A stretch of 64,000 nt of DNA from positions 1 to 64,000 of the forward strand of contig DFNI01000011.1 in the NCBI GenBank assembly GCA_002375995.1. The letters run 5' to 3'. Shown here in pieces: positions 16,272 to 22,708 of the stretch; position 1 is the stretch's first letter, and every line of letters begins with the position of its first letter. The DNA is from Acetothermia bacterium UBA3571 (GTDB taxonomy: Bacteria > Bipolaricaulota > Bipolaricaulia > Bipolaricaulales > Bipolaricaulaceae). Both the position numbers and the translations under genes were made by a program. The notes under the pieces are model-generated. The model saw nothing but the letters and a program-made list of their open reading frames with translations, did not search any database and was not told where the DNA came from.

Positions 16272-17326
16272 GAACGTGGTTTCTCGCCGGAAGCACCGTT
16301 CTTTTCCTGGCCTTTTTGGCTGCAGCGGGACCATCCCTGCAGGTGGAACCCACGGTTTACCGGTTCGGCGAGGTGACGGAGGGGATCCTCGTCCGCGCGG
16401 TGTTCGTCCTAACCAATGTGGGCGATGCCCCCCTGGTTTTCCCCCGTCAACCACACACCTCCTGCGGCTGTACCAGCGCCCCGCTGCCGAAAGGGGAGCT
16501 CCTTCCCGGAGAATCGATGGAACTGGTGGTTCTCTTCGACTCCACCGGCTTCGGGGGGCGGAAGATAGCCAGGAGGGTGGAGCTTTTCTCGAACGACCCC
16601 GAGCAACCTAAACGGATTCTGTTACTGGAAGGATACGTGCGCAAGCCCCTGCCACACGAAGCCTCGGCTTCCACCCTGTATTACGGTTTTTACCTTTTGG
16701 TGGACTTAAGATCTCCCGATGCTTACGCCCGAGGACATCTGTTGGGAGCCATCAATATCCCTCTGGAGGACCTTGAACTCTGGGCCGATCGTCTTCCCAA
16801 GGCCCTCCCCATCTATCTCTACGATGAGACCGGAGAAGGTGCCGCGGAGGCGGCACGGCTCCTGCGGGAGCGCGGGGTTGTGGTGGCCCGGGCCATTGCT
16901 GGCGGGCTCTTGGGATGGCGGGAGGAGCTTGGAGACGCTTTCTTCACTCACCCCCTTGGGGGCCCGAAAGCACCCCCTTCCGGCAAGGGGGAGGGCAAAA
17001 GCCGCGCGGTGAGCCCCCGGCGCGTGGCCAGGAACTACTACGTGATAGTGGACTTGCGCACGGTCCAAGAGTTCGCCGCCGGACACATCCCCGGCGCGTT
17101 GAACCTGACCCCTGAAGAACTCCCCACGTGGCTCGCCGCGCTTCCCCCCATCGGGGATGCAGGTGCCCTTCACATATGGCTCGTAGACGCTGACGGAACC
17201 ACGGCTTGCGAGCTGGCCGCCGCGCTGCGGAACGAGGGGTACGGGAACATCTATTGCCTCGTGGGCGGAATCGAACAGTGGAAGGCCCGCTACCCCGATC
17301 TCCTGTGGAGCGGGCCGGCCAATTGA
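16268..17326 (+). CDS. Exported DUF1573 protein with two degenerate rhodanese domains
   Basis: The 352-aa protein has a signal peptide (about residues 1-20, hydrophobic LAGSTVLFLAFLAAAG), a DUF1573 immunoglobulin-like domain with SCGCT (65-69), and two rhodanese folds. The first has LVDLRSPDAYARGHLLGAINIP and the second has IVDLRTVQEFAAGHIPGALNLTPE. The active-site loops read LYDETGEGA and LVDADGTTA, so neither has the catalytic cysteine; they cannot act as normal sulfurtransferases. The ATGA overlap with the ATPase gene indicates translational coupling. I infer a periplasmic metal- or sulfur-binding role linked to the pump; DUF1573-rhodanese fusion is unusual. Confidence 0.85.
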   Translation: MRTWFLAGSTVLFLAFLAAAGPSLQVEPTVYRFGEVTEGILVRAVFVLTNVGDAPLVFPRQPHTSCGCTSAPLPKGELLPGESMELVVLFDSTGFGGRKIARRVELFSNDPEQPKRILLLEGYVRKPLPHEASASTLYYGFYLLVDLRSPDAYARGHLLGAINIPLEDLELWADRLPKALPIYLYDETGEGAAEAARLLRERGVVVARAIAGGLLGWREELGDAFFTHPLGGPKAPPSGKGEGKSRAVSPRRVARNYYVIVDLRTVQEFAAGHIPGALNLTPEELPTWLAALPPIGDAGALHIWLVDADGTTACELAAALRNEGYGNIYCLVGGIEQWKARYPDLLWSGPAN

Positions 17327-17359
17327 GGTACCCGTGATTTTCTCTACATCCGACAACCA

Positions 17360-18490
17360 GTGATTAATAAAATAGTACATACCTGGACCGTTTTGGGCGC
17401 GCTTCTGGTTGGTTTTCTCCCAGCCCTAGGGGTGGAACTGGTTTTCTTCTATGATCCCGGATGTCCGCACTGTGCCCGCATCGATGCCTTCCTCGCAGAA
17501 ATAGGGCCCGATTATCCGGAGCTCCAGGTAGTTCGCTTCAACATCCGGGAGCCCCAGGCCAGGGAGATATTGGAGAAGCTCCTCGTCGCCTACGGTGTGG
17601 AACTTGGCCCAGTGCCGCTGATATTTGTAGGGGATGTGGCCTTAGTCGGGGACACCTTCTACGGGCTGGAAGAGGAGCCGGTGACCCTCCACGGGCGGGC
17701 CGGGGAGATGGCCTTGGAGGAAGCGATTCAGCGGGCCATCGCGGAAGGGGCCCCCTCTCCCTTAGCGCGGGCGGAGGGGGTCCAGGGCCGCGACTTGGCC
17801 GAAAAGCTCACCTTGCCCGCTGTCCTCGTGGCCGCGGCGGTGGACTCGGTGAACCCTTGTTGTTTCGCGATCCTCATATTCCTTTTCGGCGCTTTGCTCG
17901 TCGCAGGGCGGCGGCGCCGGATCCTTCCCATCGGGCTTTCCTTCCTTTCCGCCATTTACATCTCGTACTTCCTCATGGGGCTTGGGGTCTATTCGGCTAT
18001 CCAAGCCGCCGGGGTGCAGTACTACTTCATCCTTTCCGTCTCGATCCTCGCGGTACTCATGGGGGTGTGGTCCATCAAGGACTACTTCGCCCACGGGAAG
18101 TGGTTCAGCCTCGAGGTTCCCCAGCGCTGGCGCCCCCTCTTGAAGCGGCTCACCGCGTCGGTGGTTTCTGTCCCTGGGGCATTTGCTATCGGGATCCTGG
18201 ACTCCCTCTTTCTCCTTCCCTGTTCGTCGGGTCCCTATATCGCCATATTGGCGCTTATTTCCCGGACGACCACCAGGGCCCAGGGGATTCTTTACCTCCT
18301 CCTCTACAACCTGGTCTTCGTCCTCCCCCTTCTCATCCTCACCCTGGGGGTACACTTCGGTTTTACCACCACCGCCCGGGCGGAGCGGTGGCGTGCCCAA
18401 CGGGTGCAGAAGCTACATCTCGTTTCGGGAGCGGTGATGGTTCTCCTGGGAATTGGAATGATCGTGGCCCTCCAGCTCGGTTACGTTTGA
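17360..18490 (+). CDS. Thioredoxin-like domain fused to a CcdA-type membrane thiol transporter
   Basis: The 376-aa protein starts with a signal or anchor segment, then a thioredoxin-like domain with CPHC (C35-C38) on the outside. About residue 150 onward is a six-helix CcdA/DsbD-beta-like domain with SVNPCCFAI and LLPCSSGPYIAIL, each carrying one of the two redox cysteines used to pass electrons across the membrane. This combines donor and acceptor in one chain. It starts with GTG and lies 33 nt after the DUF1573 gene, probably the last gene of the arsR-controlled operon; a strong terminator follows at 18511. It likely keeps extracytoplasmic thiols or metal-binding cysteines reduced. Confidence 0.88.
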   Translation: MINKIVHTWTVLGALLVGFLPALGVELVFFYDPGCPHCARIDAFLAEIGPDYPELQVVRFNIREPQAREILEKLLVAYGVELGPVPLIFVGDVALVGDTFYGLEEEPVTLHGRAGEMALEEAIQRAIAEGAPSPLARAEGVQGRDLAEKLTLPAVLVAAAVDSVNPCCFAILIFLFGALLVAGRRRRILPIGLSFLSAIYISYFLMGLGVYSAIQAAGVQYYFILSVSILAVLMGVWSIKDYFAHGKWFSLEVPQRWRPLLKRLTASVVSVPGAFAIGILDSLFLLPCSSGPYIAILALISRTTTRAQGILYLLLYNLVFVLPLLILTLGVHFGFTTTARAERWRAQRVQKLHLVSGAVMVLLGIGMIVALQLGYV

Positions 18491-18510
18491 GCGGCCAATG
18501 ACTCCCAAAG

Positions 18511-18542
18511 AAGCCGGCGTGGCCTTTCGGCCACGCCGGCTT
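18511..18542. terminator. Strong hairpin between convergent operons
   Basis: AAGCCGGCGTGGCC (18511-18524) pairs perfectly over 14 bp with 18529-18542 around a TTTC loop. It lies between the convergent thioredoxin-CcdA and YHS genes. The following T-run is weak (TTCGCTCGT), so strength would come from the very stable stem. Confidence 0.75.
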
Positions 18543-18564
18543 CGCTCGTAACTCTGGACCCACC

Positions 18565-18741
18565 TCAGCCGCAGCAGCCGTGGCTTTCCTCGGGAAGGTA
18601 GCGTTCGGGGTCCTTCTCAAAAGCTTCTTTACAGCTCGGCCCGCAGAAGTGGTAGGTTTTCCCCTTGTACTCCACTGCCTCCGTGGCCGTGTTGGGATCC
18701 ACCTCCATACCACACACGGGATCCCGGACCTTGTCCGCCAT
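18565..18741 (-). CDS. YHS-domain mini-protein (58 aa)
   Basis: The 58-codon gene reads MADKVRDPVCGMEVD at the start, has KTYHFCGPSCKEAFEKDPERY in the middle and ends in SHGCCG. This is a complete YHS domain (TRASH-like treble-clef with one C in DPVCGM and two in FCGPSC), plus an added C-terminal Cys pair. YHS proteins bind copper, zinc or other soft metals. GGAGGTGAGGAG precedes the ATG. It follows the broken iron permease gene on the same strand and resembles the N-terminal domain of the CopB-type ATPase at 22709. A cytosolic metal sensor or chaperone is likely. Confidence 0.88.
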   Translation of the reverse strand: MADKVRDPVCGMEVDPNTATEAVEYKGKTYHFCGPSCKEAFEKDPERYLPEESHGCCG

Positions 18742-19446
18742 CTCTCCTCACCTCCTTTTCCTCGATGATGGCCGTTCCCCGTTCCCGGGGCCGCCTCGCC
18801 AACACGAACCCCATCCCCACAACGTAGGCGAAATATACAACGAGGGAAGGGGCGGGGTTGTGGCCGAAGAGGGAGGATGGGAAGCGCCCCGGGGCGGAGG
18901 AGCTCGGGAGGATCGGGTTCAGATCCCACAGGCGTTCCACCGCCGTGGGGAGGACCGCCGCCTCCTGGAGCCCGTGTACCCCGCGGGCGAGAAATCCCGC
19001 GGCCACGAAGAGCAGAAGCCACGAGGTGCCGGTGAAGAACGCGGAGGGCTTTGCCCGGAGGCCGAGGGCGTAGATCCCCCAACCCAATAGCACGGCCACG
19101 CCGATACCCGAGCTCCTCGACCAACGCCCCCGTGCCCCCAGTTTGGAACGCGGCCGCGCTCAAGAAGAGGACCGTTTCCACGCCCTCCCTTGCCGCGACC
19201 ACGAAGGAGAACCCGAACAGCCCCCCATCCTCCGAAGATCTCCTCAGCCCGGCCTTCCAGGGCGACCCCCGCGGCGCCCACCGCCGGGCCCACGGCGAGG
19301 CTCGTGGCGACGGCTCCCGGGAGCCCTCACCAGGCCCATTTGATCAGCTCGTGCTGTCCAAGCCTCCGCAGGGCGACGACCAGCACGCCCAAGATGAGAG
19401 CGGCCTCGAGCCCTTCCCTGAGGCCGATCGAGAAAGCTGCGGCCAC
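18629..19446 (-). pseudogene. FTR1-family iron permease, broken
   Basis: A GTG at 19446 after AAAGGAGA begins FSIGLREGLEAALILGVLVVALRRLG, the first REGLE helix of FTR1/EfeU high-affinity Fe permeases; this frame stops at about 19336. A second frame continues LAVGPAVGAAGVALEGRAEEIF. A third carries FVVAAREGVETVLFLSAAAF, the second REGxE motif, and a fourth runs GVAVLLGWGIYALGLRAKPS onward and stops at 18629 inside the YHS gene. The order is right, but the middle helices are missing and at least three frame changes occur, so the gene is dead unless the assembly is poor here. Confidence 0.8.
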
Positions 19447-19693
19447 GGGTCTCCTTTCGCTCCGAACGGAGTGATATCAAAACACATTCGCATTTTATGC
19501 TCGGCGGGAGGGGTAACAACCCTTCCTAGGAAGTTCCGTGGCCTCTGAATGCAAACTACATCAATAATTTTGGAGCATGCACAGATAAAAATGTCTCCAT
19601 ACAATCTCCACGATCTCTTCATCCTCTCTCCACAGCCGTCCAGGAGAATTCCCCTGACCCAATGCGCTACAGCGGAAATCTGGAGGTGATGGA
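19447..19693. other. Intergenic region upstream of the Cys-rich pair
   Basis: About 250 bp between the divergent broken permease and the first Cys-rich gene, noticeably A/T-rich from 19480 to 19620. CTCCGAACGGAG at 19460-19471 is a short dyad just upstream of the permease start. TACAAT at 19600 is a possible -10. A clean ribosome site (TGGAGGTG) precedes the ATG at 19694. Confidence 0.4.
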
Positions 19694-20332
19694 ATGGCTC
19701 ATAGAGGTCGGGCCGTCGGTGTTCTCTTTTTTACTGCGTTTTCCGTGTTCGTGGCACTCTTCCCCGTCGCGGCACAGAGCCAGTTACTGGACGAGCTCCG
19801 TGCCGAGCTGATACCCGGGGAAGGCGCGAAAACTTCCTACGGACTCCCACTGTCCCTCGATAACATCCAGACCTTTGCCGATTGGTACTACTCCATCCAA
19901 CTGTCTCCGGAGGAGAAGGAGATCTTCCGGGAAGCCCTTTCGGCCATTCCCGCCCCTTGCTGCGACGACAACCCGGTACTCAAATGCTGTTGCCAGAAAA
20001 CGAACCGCATCTGTAACCTCACCCGCTCGGCCATGGGGCTCGGAGCGTGGCTCATCCACGAAAAGGGCTTTACTGCCGAGGAGACCAAAGCCGCGGTGGA
20101 GGAGTGGCTCCGTTTCCTGAGGCCCCAGTACTACCTCGCCTTGGCCCTGGAGGAGAGGGGCCTCGATCCCCGGGAATACGGCCTCAAGGAACACGAGGCT
20201 TACGAGTCCTGCGATCAAAAGCTCTGCGAGGTCCCACTGGACGCGGGCGGGTGCGGTGGAATGGGCCTTAAAGTGCTTTTGAAGGAAAAAGAGGAGGTTC
20301 CCGCTTGCTGCCGCGCCGAAGGGGGCCAATAA
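19694..20332 (+). CDS. Exported cysteine-rich protein, paralogue 1 of a tandem pair
   Basis: Unrecognised family. The 212-aa product has a signal peptide (about 1-28, ending VAAQS), then a helical domain with QTFADWYYSIQLSPEEKEIF, a cysteine cluster PCC (C89-C90), CCC (C98-C100) and ICNL (C107), the block SAMGLGAWLI, and a C-terminal CGGMG plus CC. Ten or more cysteines in an exported protein, beside DUF302, YHS and metal ATPase genes, suggest binding of a soft metal or cluster. The layout (short helix, PC/CC cluster, then GL..WL..KGF and an amphipathic helix) vaguely recalls PCYCGC-motif proteins, but homology is not claimed. The next gene, 17 nt away, encodes a clear paralogue. Confidence 0.85.
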   Translation: MAHRGRAVGVLFFTAFSVFVALFPVAAQSQLLDELRAELIPGEGAKTSYGLPLSLDNIQTFADWYYSIQLSPEEKEIFREALSAIPAPCCDDNPVLKCCCQKTNRICNLTRSAMGLGAWLIHEKGFTAEETKAAVEEWLRFLRPQYYLALALEERGLDPREYGLKEHEAYESCDQKLCEVPLDAGGCGGMGLKVLLKEKEEVPACCRAEGGQ

Positions 20333-20349
20333 TGGAGCGGTGATACCCT

Positions 20350-20985
20350 ATGCCCAAGGGCGTGGAAAAGAGGAAGTCAAGGAGAAAGGGAATGATCAAA
20401 TTGATCGTGTTGGCGGGACTAGGAGTGTTGGCGGTGGGGCTCGTGTTCCTCCTCATGCCCCATGGGTCGAACTCCGCGGACGCCGAGGAGATTTCCCTAG
20501 CAGAGCTCGAAGCGGAGGTGATTCCCCCGGTGGGGAAGGAGACTGCATACGGGATCCCCCTTTCCTGGAACAACGCCCAGACCTTCGCCGACTGGTACTA
20601 CGAGGTCCGGCTCTCCCCAGAAGAGTCGGCCCTACTTCAGCGAGCCCTGAAGGAAATTCCTACCCCCTGTTGCGACGATACCCGGATCACGCGGTGCTGC
20701 TGTGAGCGCTCAGGGTACATCTGCAACCTCGTGAGGAGCGCCCGGGGGCTCGCAGCGTGGCTCATCCGGGAGAAGGGCTTTGGGGAAGGAGAGGTACGGG
20801 AGGCGGTGCTCGAGTGGGTGCGGTTCGCCCACCGCAAATACTTCCTCGCCCTCGCGCTAAAGGATCGGGGGGTGAACCCGACGAAATACGGTCTCACCAC
20901 CAAAGGGGCTTGTTATCGGCAGCTGTGCGAGCGCCCCATGCGGGAGGGAGGCTGCGGCGGGATGGGTGAGCGAGTGGAGATTTAA
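20350..20985 (+). CDS. Membrane-anchored cysteine-rich protein, paralogue 2 of a tandem pair
   Basis: This 211-aa protein aligns with its upstream neighbour through most of its length: QTFADWYYEVRLSPEE, then PCC (C107-C108), CCC (C116-C118), ICNLVRSARGLAAWLIREKGF and a final CGGMG. It differs at the N-terminus, which has a basic cytosolic head (MPKGVEKRKSRRKG) and one uncleaved-looking transmembrane helix (about 16-36), so it should be anchored and face outward. It lacks the C-terminal CC extension. The tandem pair arose by duplication and diverged in localisation. An intrinsic terminator follows at 21017. Function unknown; soft-metal binding is inferred from the cysteines and neighbours. Confidence 0.85.
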   Translation: MPKGVEKRKSRRKGMIKLIVLAGLGVLAVGLVFLLMPHGSNSADAEEISLAELEAEVIPPVGKETAYGIPLSWNNAQTFADWYYEVRLSPEESALLQRALKEIPTPCCDDTRITRCCCERSGYICNLVRSARGLAAWLIREKGFGEGEVREAVLEWVRFAHRKYFLALALKDRGVNPTKYGLTTKGACYRQLCERPMREGGCGGMGERVEI

Positions 20986-21016
20986 TCGGAACCCTCAGAA
21001 CCCCCTTCCGATATAG

Positions 21017-21045
21017 GCGCCGGCCTTCACCGCCGGCGCTTTTTC
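21017..21045 (+). terminator. Intrinsic terminator after the Cys-rich pair
   Basis: GCGCCGGC (21017-21024) pairs with GCCGGCGC (21032-21039) around a 7-nt loop and is followed by TTTTTCTTC. It ends the Cys-rich operon and separates it from the DUF302 operon. Confidence 0.85.
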
Positions 21046-21071
21046 TTCACGGAAACTCCACACGAGCTTCC

Positions 21072-21099
21072 TTGAACTTTCATCGAGATGGTTTAAAGT
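21072..21099 (+). promoter_or_regulatory. Possible promoter of the DUF302-CopB operon
   Basis: TTGAAC (21072-21077) and TAAAGT (21094-21099) with a 16-bp spacer lie downstream of the terminator and 33 bp before the GTG of the DUF302 gene. The stretch 21090-21120 is strongly A/T-rich compared with its surroundings. Confidence 0.45.
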
Positions 21100-21132
21100 G
21101 AAAATACGTTTAAAAATCGAAAGGAGAGCACA

Positions 21133-21519
21133 GTGGCCAACTACAGTTACCGGAAGACCGTGAGCCTCCCCTTCGGGGAGGTGGTGGAAAAAGTCAAAGA
21201 TTCCCTGGCCAAGGAGGGCTTCGGGATCCAAGCCGAGATCGACCTCGCCCGGGCCATGCGGGAGAAACTCGGGGTGAAGTTCGAGGACTACGTGATCCTC
21301 GCCGCCTGCAACCCTCAGCTCGCCCACAGGGCCCATGCCGCCGAGACGGACGTGGGACTGCTTCTTCCGTGCCACGTCATCGTTTACCGTGACGGAGACA
21401 CGGTCCGCATCGCCGTGGCCCGGCCCACCGTGGTGCTGGGGGTCGCAGGGAACCCGGAGCTCATGCGGGTGGCCCAGGAGGCCGAGATCCAGCTCATCCA
21501 GGCCCTGGACGCAGCTTGA
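21133..21519 (+). CDS. DUF302-domain protein
   Basis: The 128-aa cytosolic protein fits DUF302 throughout: KTVSLPFGEVVEKVKDSLAKEGFGI, then DYVILAACNPQLAHRAHAAE and GLLLPCHVIVY. The conserved LLPC cysteine and the CNP..A.. block are characteristic. The biochemical role is unproven; members often occur with metal-efflux and sulfur-redox genes. It starts at GTG after AAGGAGAG. It is probably the first gene of an operon with the small membrane protein, methyltransferase and CopB-type ATPase. Confidence 0.92.
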   Translation: MANYSYRKTVSLPFGEVVEKVKDSLAKEGFGIQAEIDLARAMREKLGVKFEDYVILAACNPQLAHRAHAAETDVGLLLPCHVIVYRDGDTVRIAVARPTVVLGVAGNPELMRVAQEAEIQLIQALDAA

Positions 21520-21529
21520 GGAGGTAACG

Positions 21530-21697
21530 ATGCCGTGGGGAGAGGAAATGGGAATGGGTTGGATGGTACTCTTTGGGTTATTGGGACTTTTCGTCTTCGG
21601 GGCCGTGATTTATGTCGCGGTGCGCTTGGCCACCGGCGGAAGCCGCCGGGGCGACCGCCACCACCACGACGGCGGCGCCGGGGGACACTGCTGCTAG
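21530..21697 (+). CDS. Small membrane protein with His/Cys-rich tail (55 aa)
   Basis: The 55-codon gene has one transmembrane helix (MGWMVLFGLLGLFVFGAVIYVAVRLA) followed by a short tail with GDRHHHDGGAGGHCC, a likely metal ligand set. GAGGAGGTAAC precedes the ATG at 21530. It sits 10 nt after the DUF302 stop and 9 nt before the methyltransferase. It may be a metal-binding accessory of the CopB pump. Confidence 0.78.
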   Translation: MPWGEEMGMGWMVLFGLLGLFVFGAVIYVAVRLATGGSRRGDRHHHDGGAGGHCC

Positions 21698-21706
21698 GAG
21701 TGGGTC

Positions 21707-22339
21707 ATGGCCGCCGAGACCGCCCGTAGACGCTATGACCCTATCGCCCCGGTTTACGATCTCTTGCAGTGCCCGATGGGACGGGCCTCCGCCTCTTGGC
21801 GGAAGCGGCTCTGGGCTGAGGCAAAAGGCCCTCGCCTCCTCGAGGCCGGGGTGGGAACGGGACGCAATTTTCCGTTTTACCCCAACTCGGCCAAGATCAC
21901 CGCGGCGGACATAAGTCCCCGGATGCTCGCCCGGGCGAGGGCCCGCGCCTCCCGCATGGACCTTGAGGTTGAGCTCCGGGAGATGGACATTCAGTCCCTG
22001 GGTTACCCCGATAACAGCTTCGATTCCGCCGTCTCTAGCTTCGTGTTCTGTTCGGTGCCCGACCCCGTGCGGGGGCTTAAGGAGCTCGCCCGGGTGGTGA
22101 AGCCCGGAGGAAGGATAGTCCTTCTTGAGCACGTACGTCCCCGGGGGCGGGTGCTCGGGCGGCTCTTCGACTTCCTTACCCCCTTGGTGGTGCGGCTTTT
22201 CGGATTCCGCCTGAACCGGCGGACCGTGGAGAACGTCCGCCGCGCCGGGCTTAAGCTGGAGAGGGTTGATTACCTCGATCGGGTGGGGATCGTGAAGCTG
22301 ATCGTGGCCCGCCCGCACAAGGAGGTGGACGATGGCTGA
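21707..22339 (+). CDS. Class I SAM-dependent methyltransferase (UbiE-like)
   Basis: The 210-aa product has the class I fold: motif I LLEAGVGTGRNFPFYP, acidic loop ITAADISPRMLARA, motif II region YPDNSFDSAVSSFVFCSVPDP and post-II LARVVKPGGRIVLLEHVRP. The two halves resemble UbiE/COQ5-type C- or small-molecule methyltransferases. In this operon a metalloid substrate (for example arsenite) is conceivable, but the Cys triad of ArsM is absent. It overlaps the next gene by 8 nt. Confidence 0.88.
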   Translation: MAAETARRRYDPIAPVYDLLQCPMGRASASWRKRLWAEAKGPRLLEAGVGTGRNFPFYPNSAKITAADISPRMLARARARASRMDLEVELREMDIQSLGYPDNSFDSAVSSFVFCSVPDPVRGLKELARVVKPGGRIVLLEHVRPRGRVLGRLFDFLTPLVVRLFGFRLNRRTVENVRRAGLKLERVDYLDRVGIVKLIVARPHKEVDDG

Positions 22340-22706
22340 GGTGAAGGAAAGGCCGGTGGGGGCGTTCGTACTGTCGCTCCTTGCCGGGATCTGGATGGTG
22401 GGCGCAGGACTCATGATATACCGTTGGAGCGGCACCACGTCTTGGATGTGGGGCCACGGGATGATGGGCGGATACCTCGGGTGGGGTCGGTTGCCCTGGT
22501 TGGGCTTGATTTTCGGGATCGTGGTCCTCGTCGGGGCAATCGCTATTTACCTTAGGCCCGACAAAACCTCAGGTTGGGGTATCGCCATCCTGGTGGCCTC
22601 CGCCGTGAACGTCCTCTTCGGCATGGGAGGGCTGCTCGCAGGACTTCTGGGGATCGCGGGTGGAGCGTGGGCCATCGCCTGGAGGCCGGGAGAAGGTGGT
22701 GATTGA
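22332..22706 (+). CDS. Hypothetical four-helix membrane protein
   Basis: The 124-aa protein has about four transmembrane segments (about residues 10-29, 47-70, 80-95 and 98-116). The first extracytoplasmic loop is rich in Trp, Met, His and Gly (WMWGHGMMGGYLGWG), a composition that can bind copper. It overlaps the methyltransferase stop by 8 nt and ends 2 nt before the CopB-type ATPase ATG. I do not recognise a family; role inferred from position. Confidence 0.75.
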   Translation: MAEVKERPVGAFVLSLLAGIWMVGAGLMIYRWSGTTSWMWGHGMMGGYLGWGRLPWLGLIFGIVVLVGAIAIYLRPDKTSGWGIAILVASAVNVLFGMGGLLAGLLGIAGGAWAIAWRPGEGGD

Positions 22707-22708
22707 TC

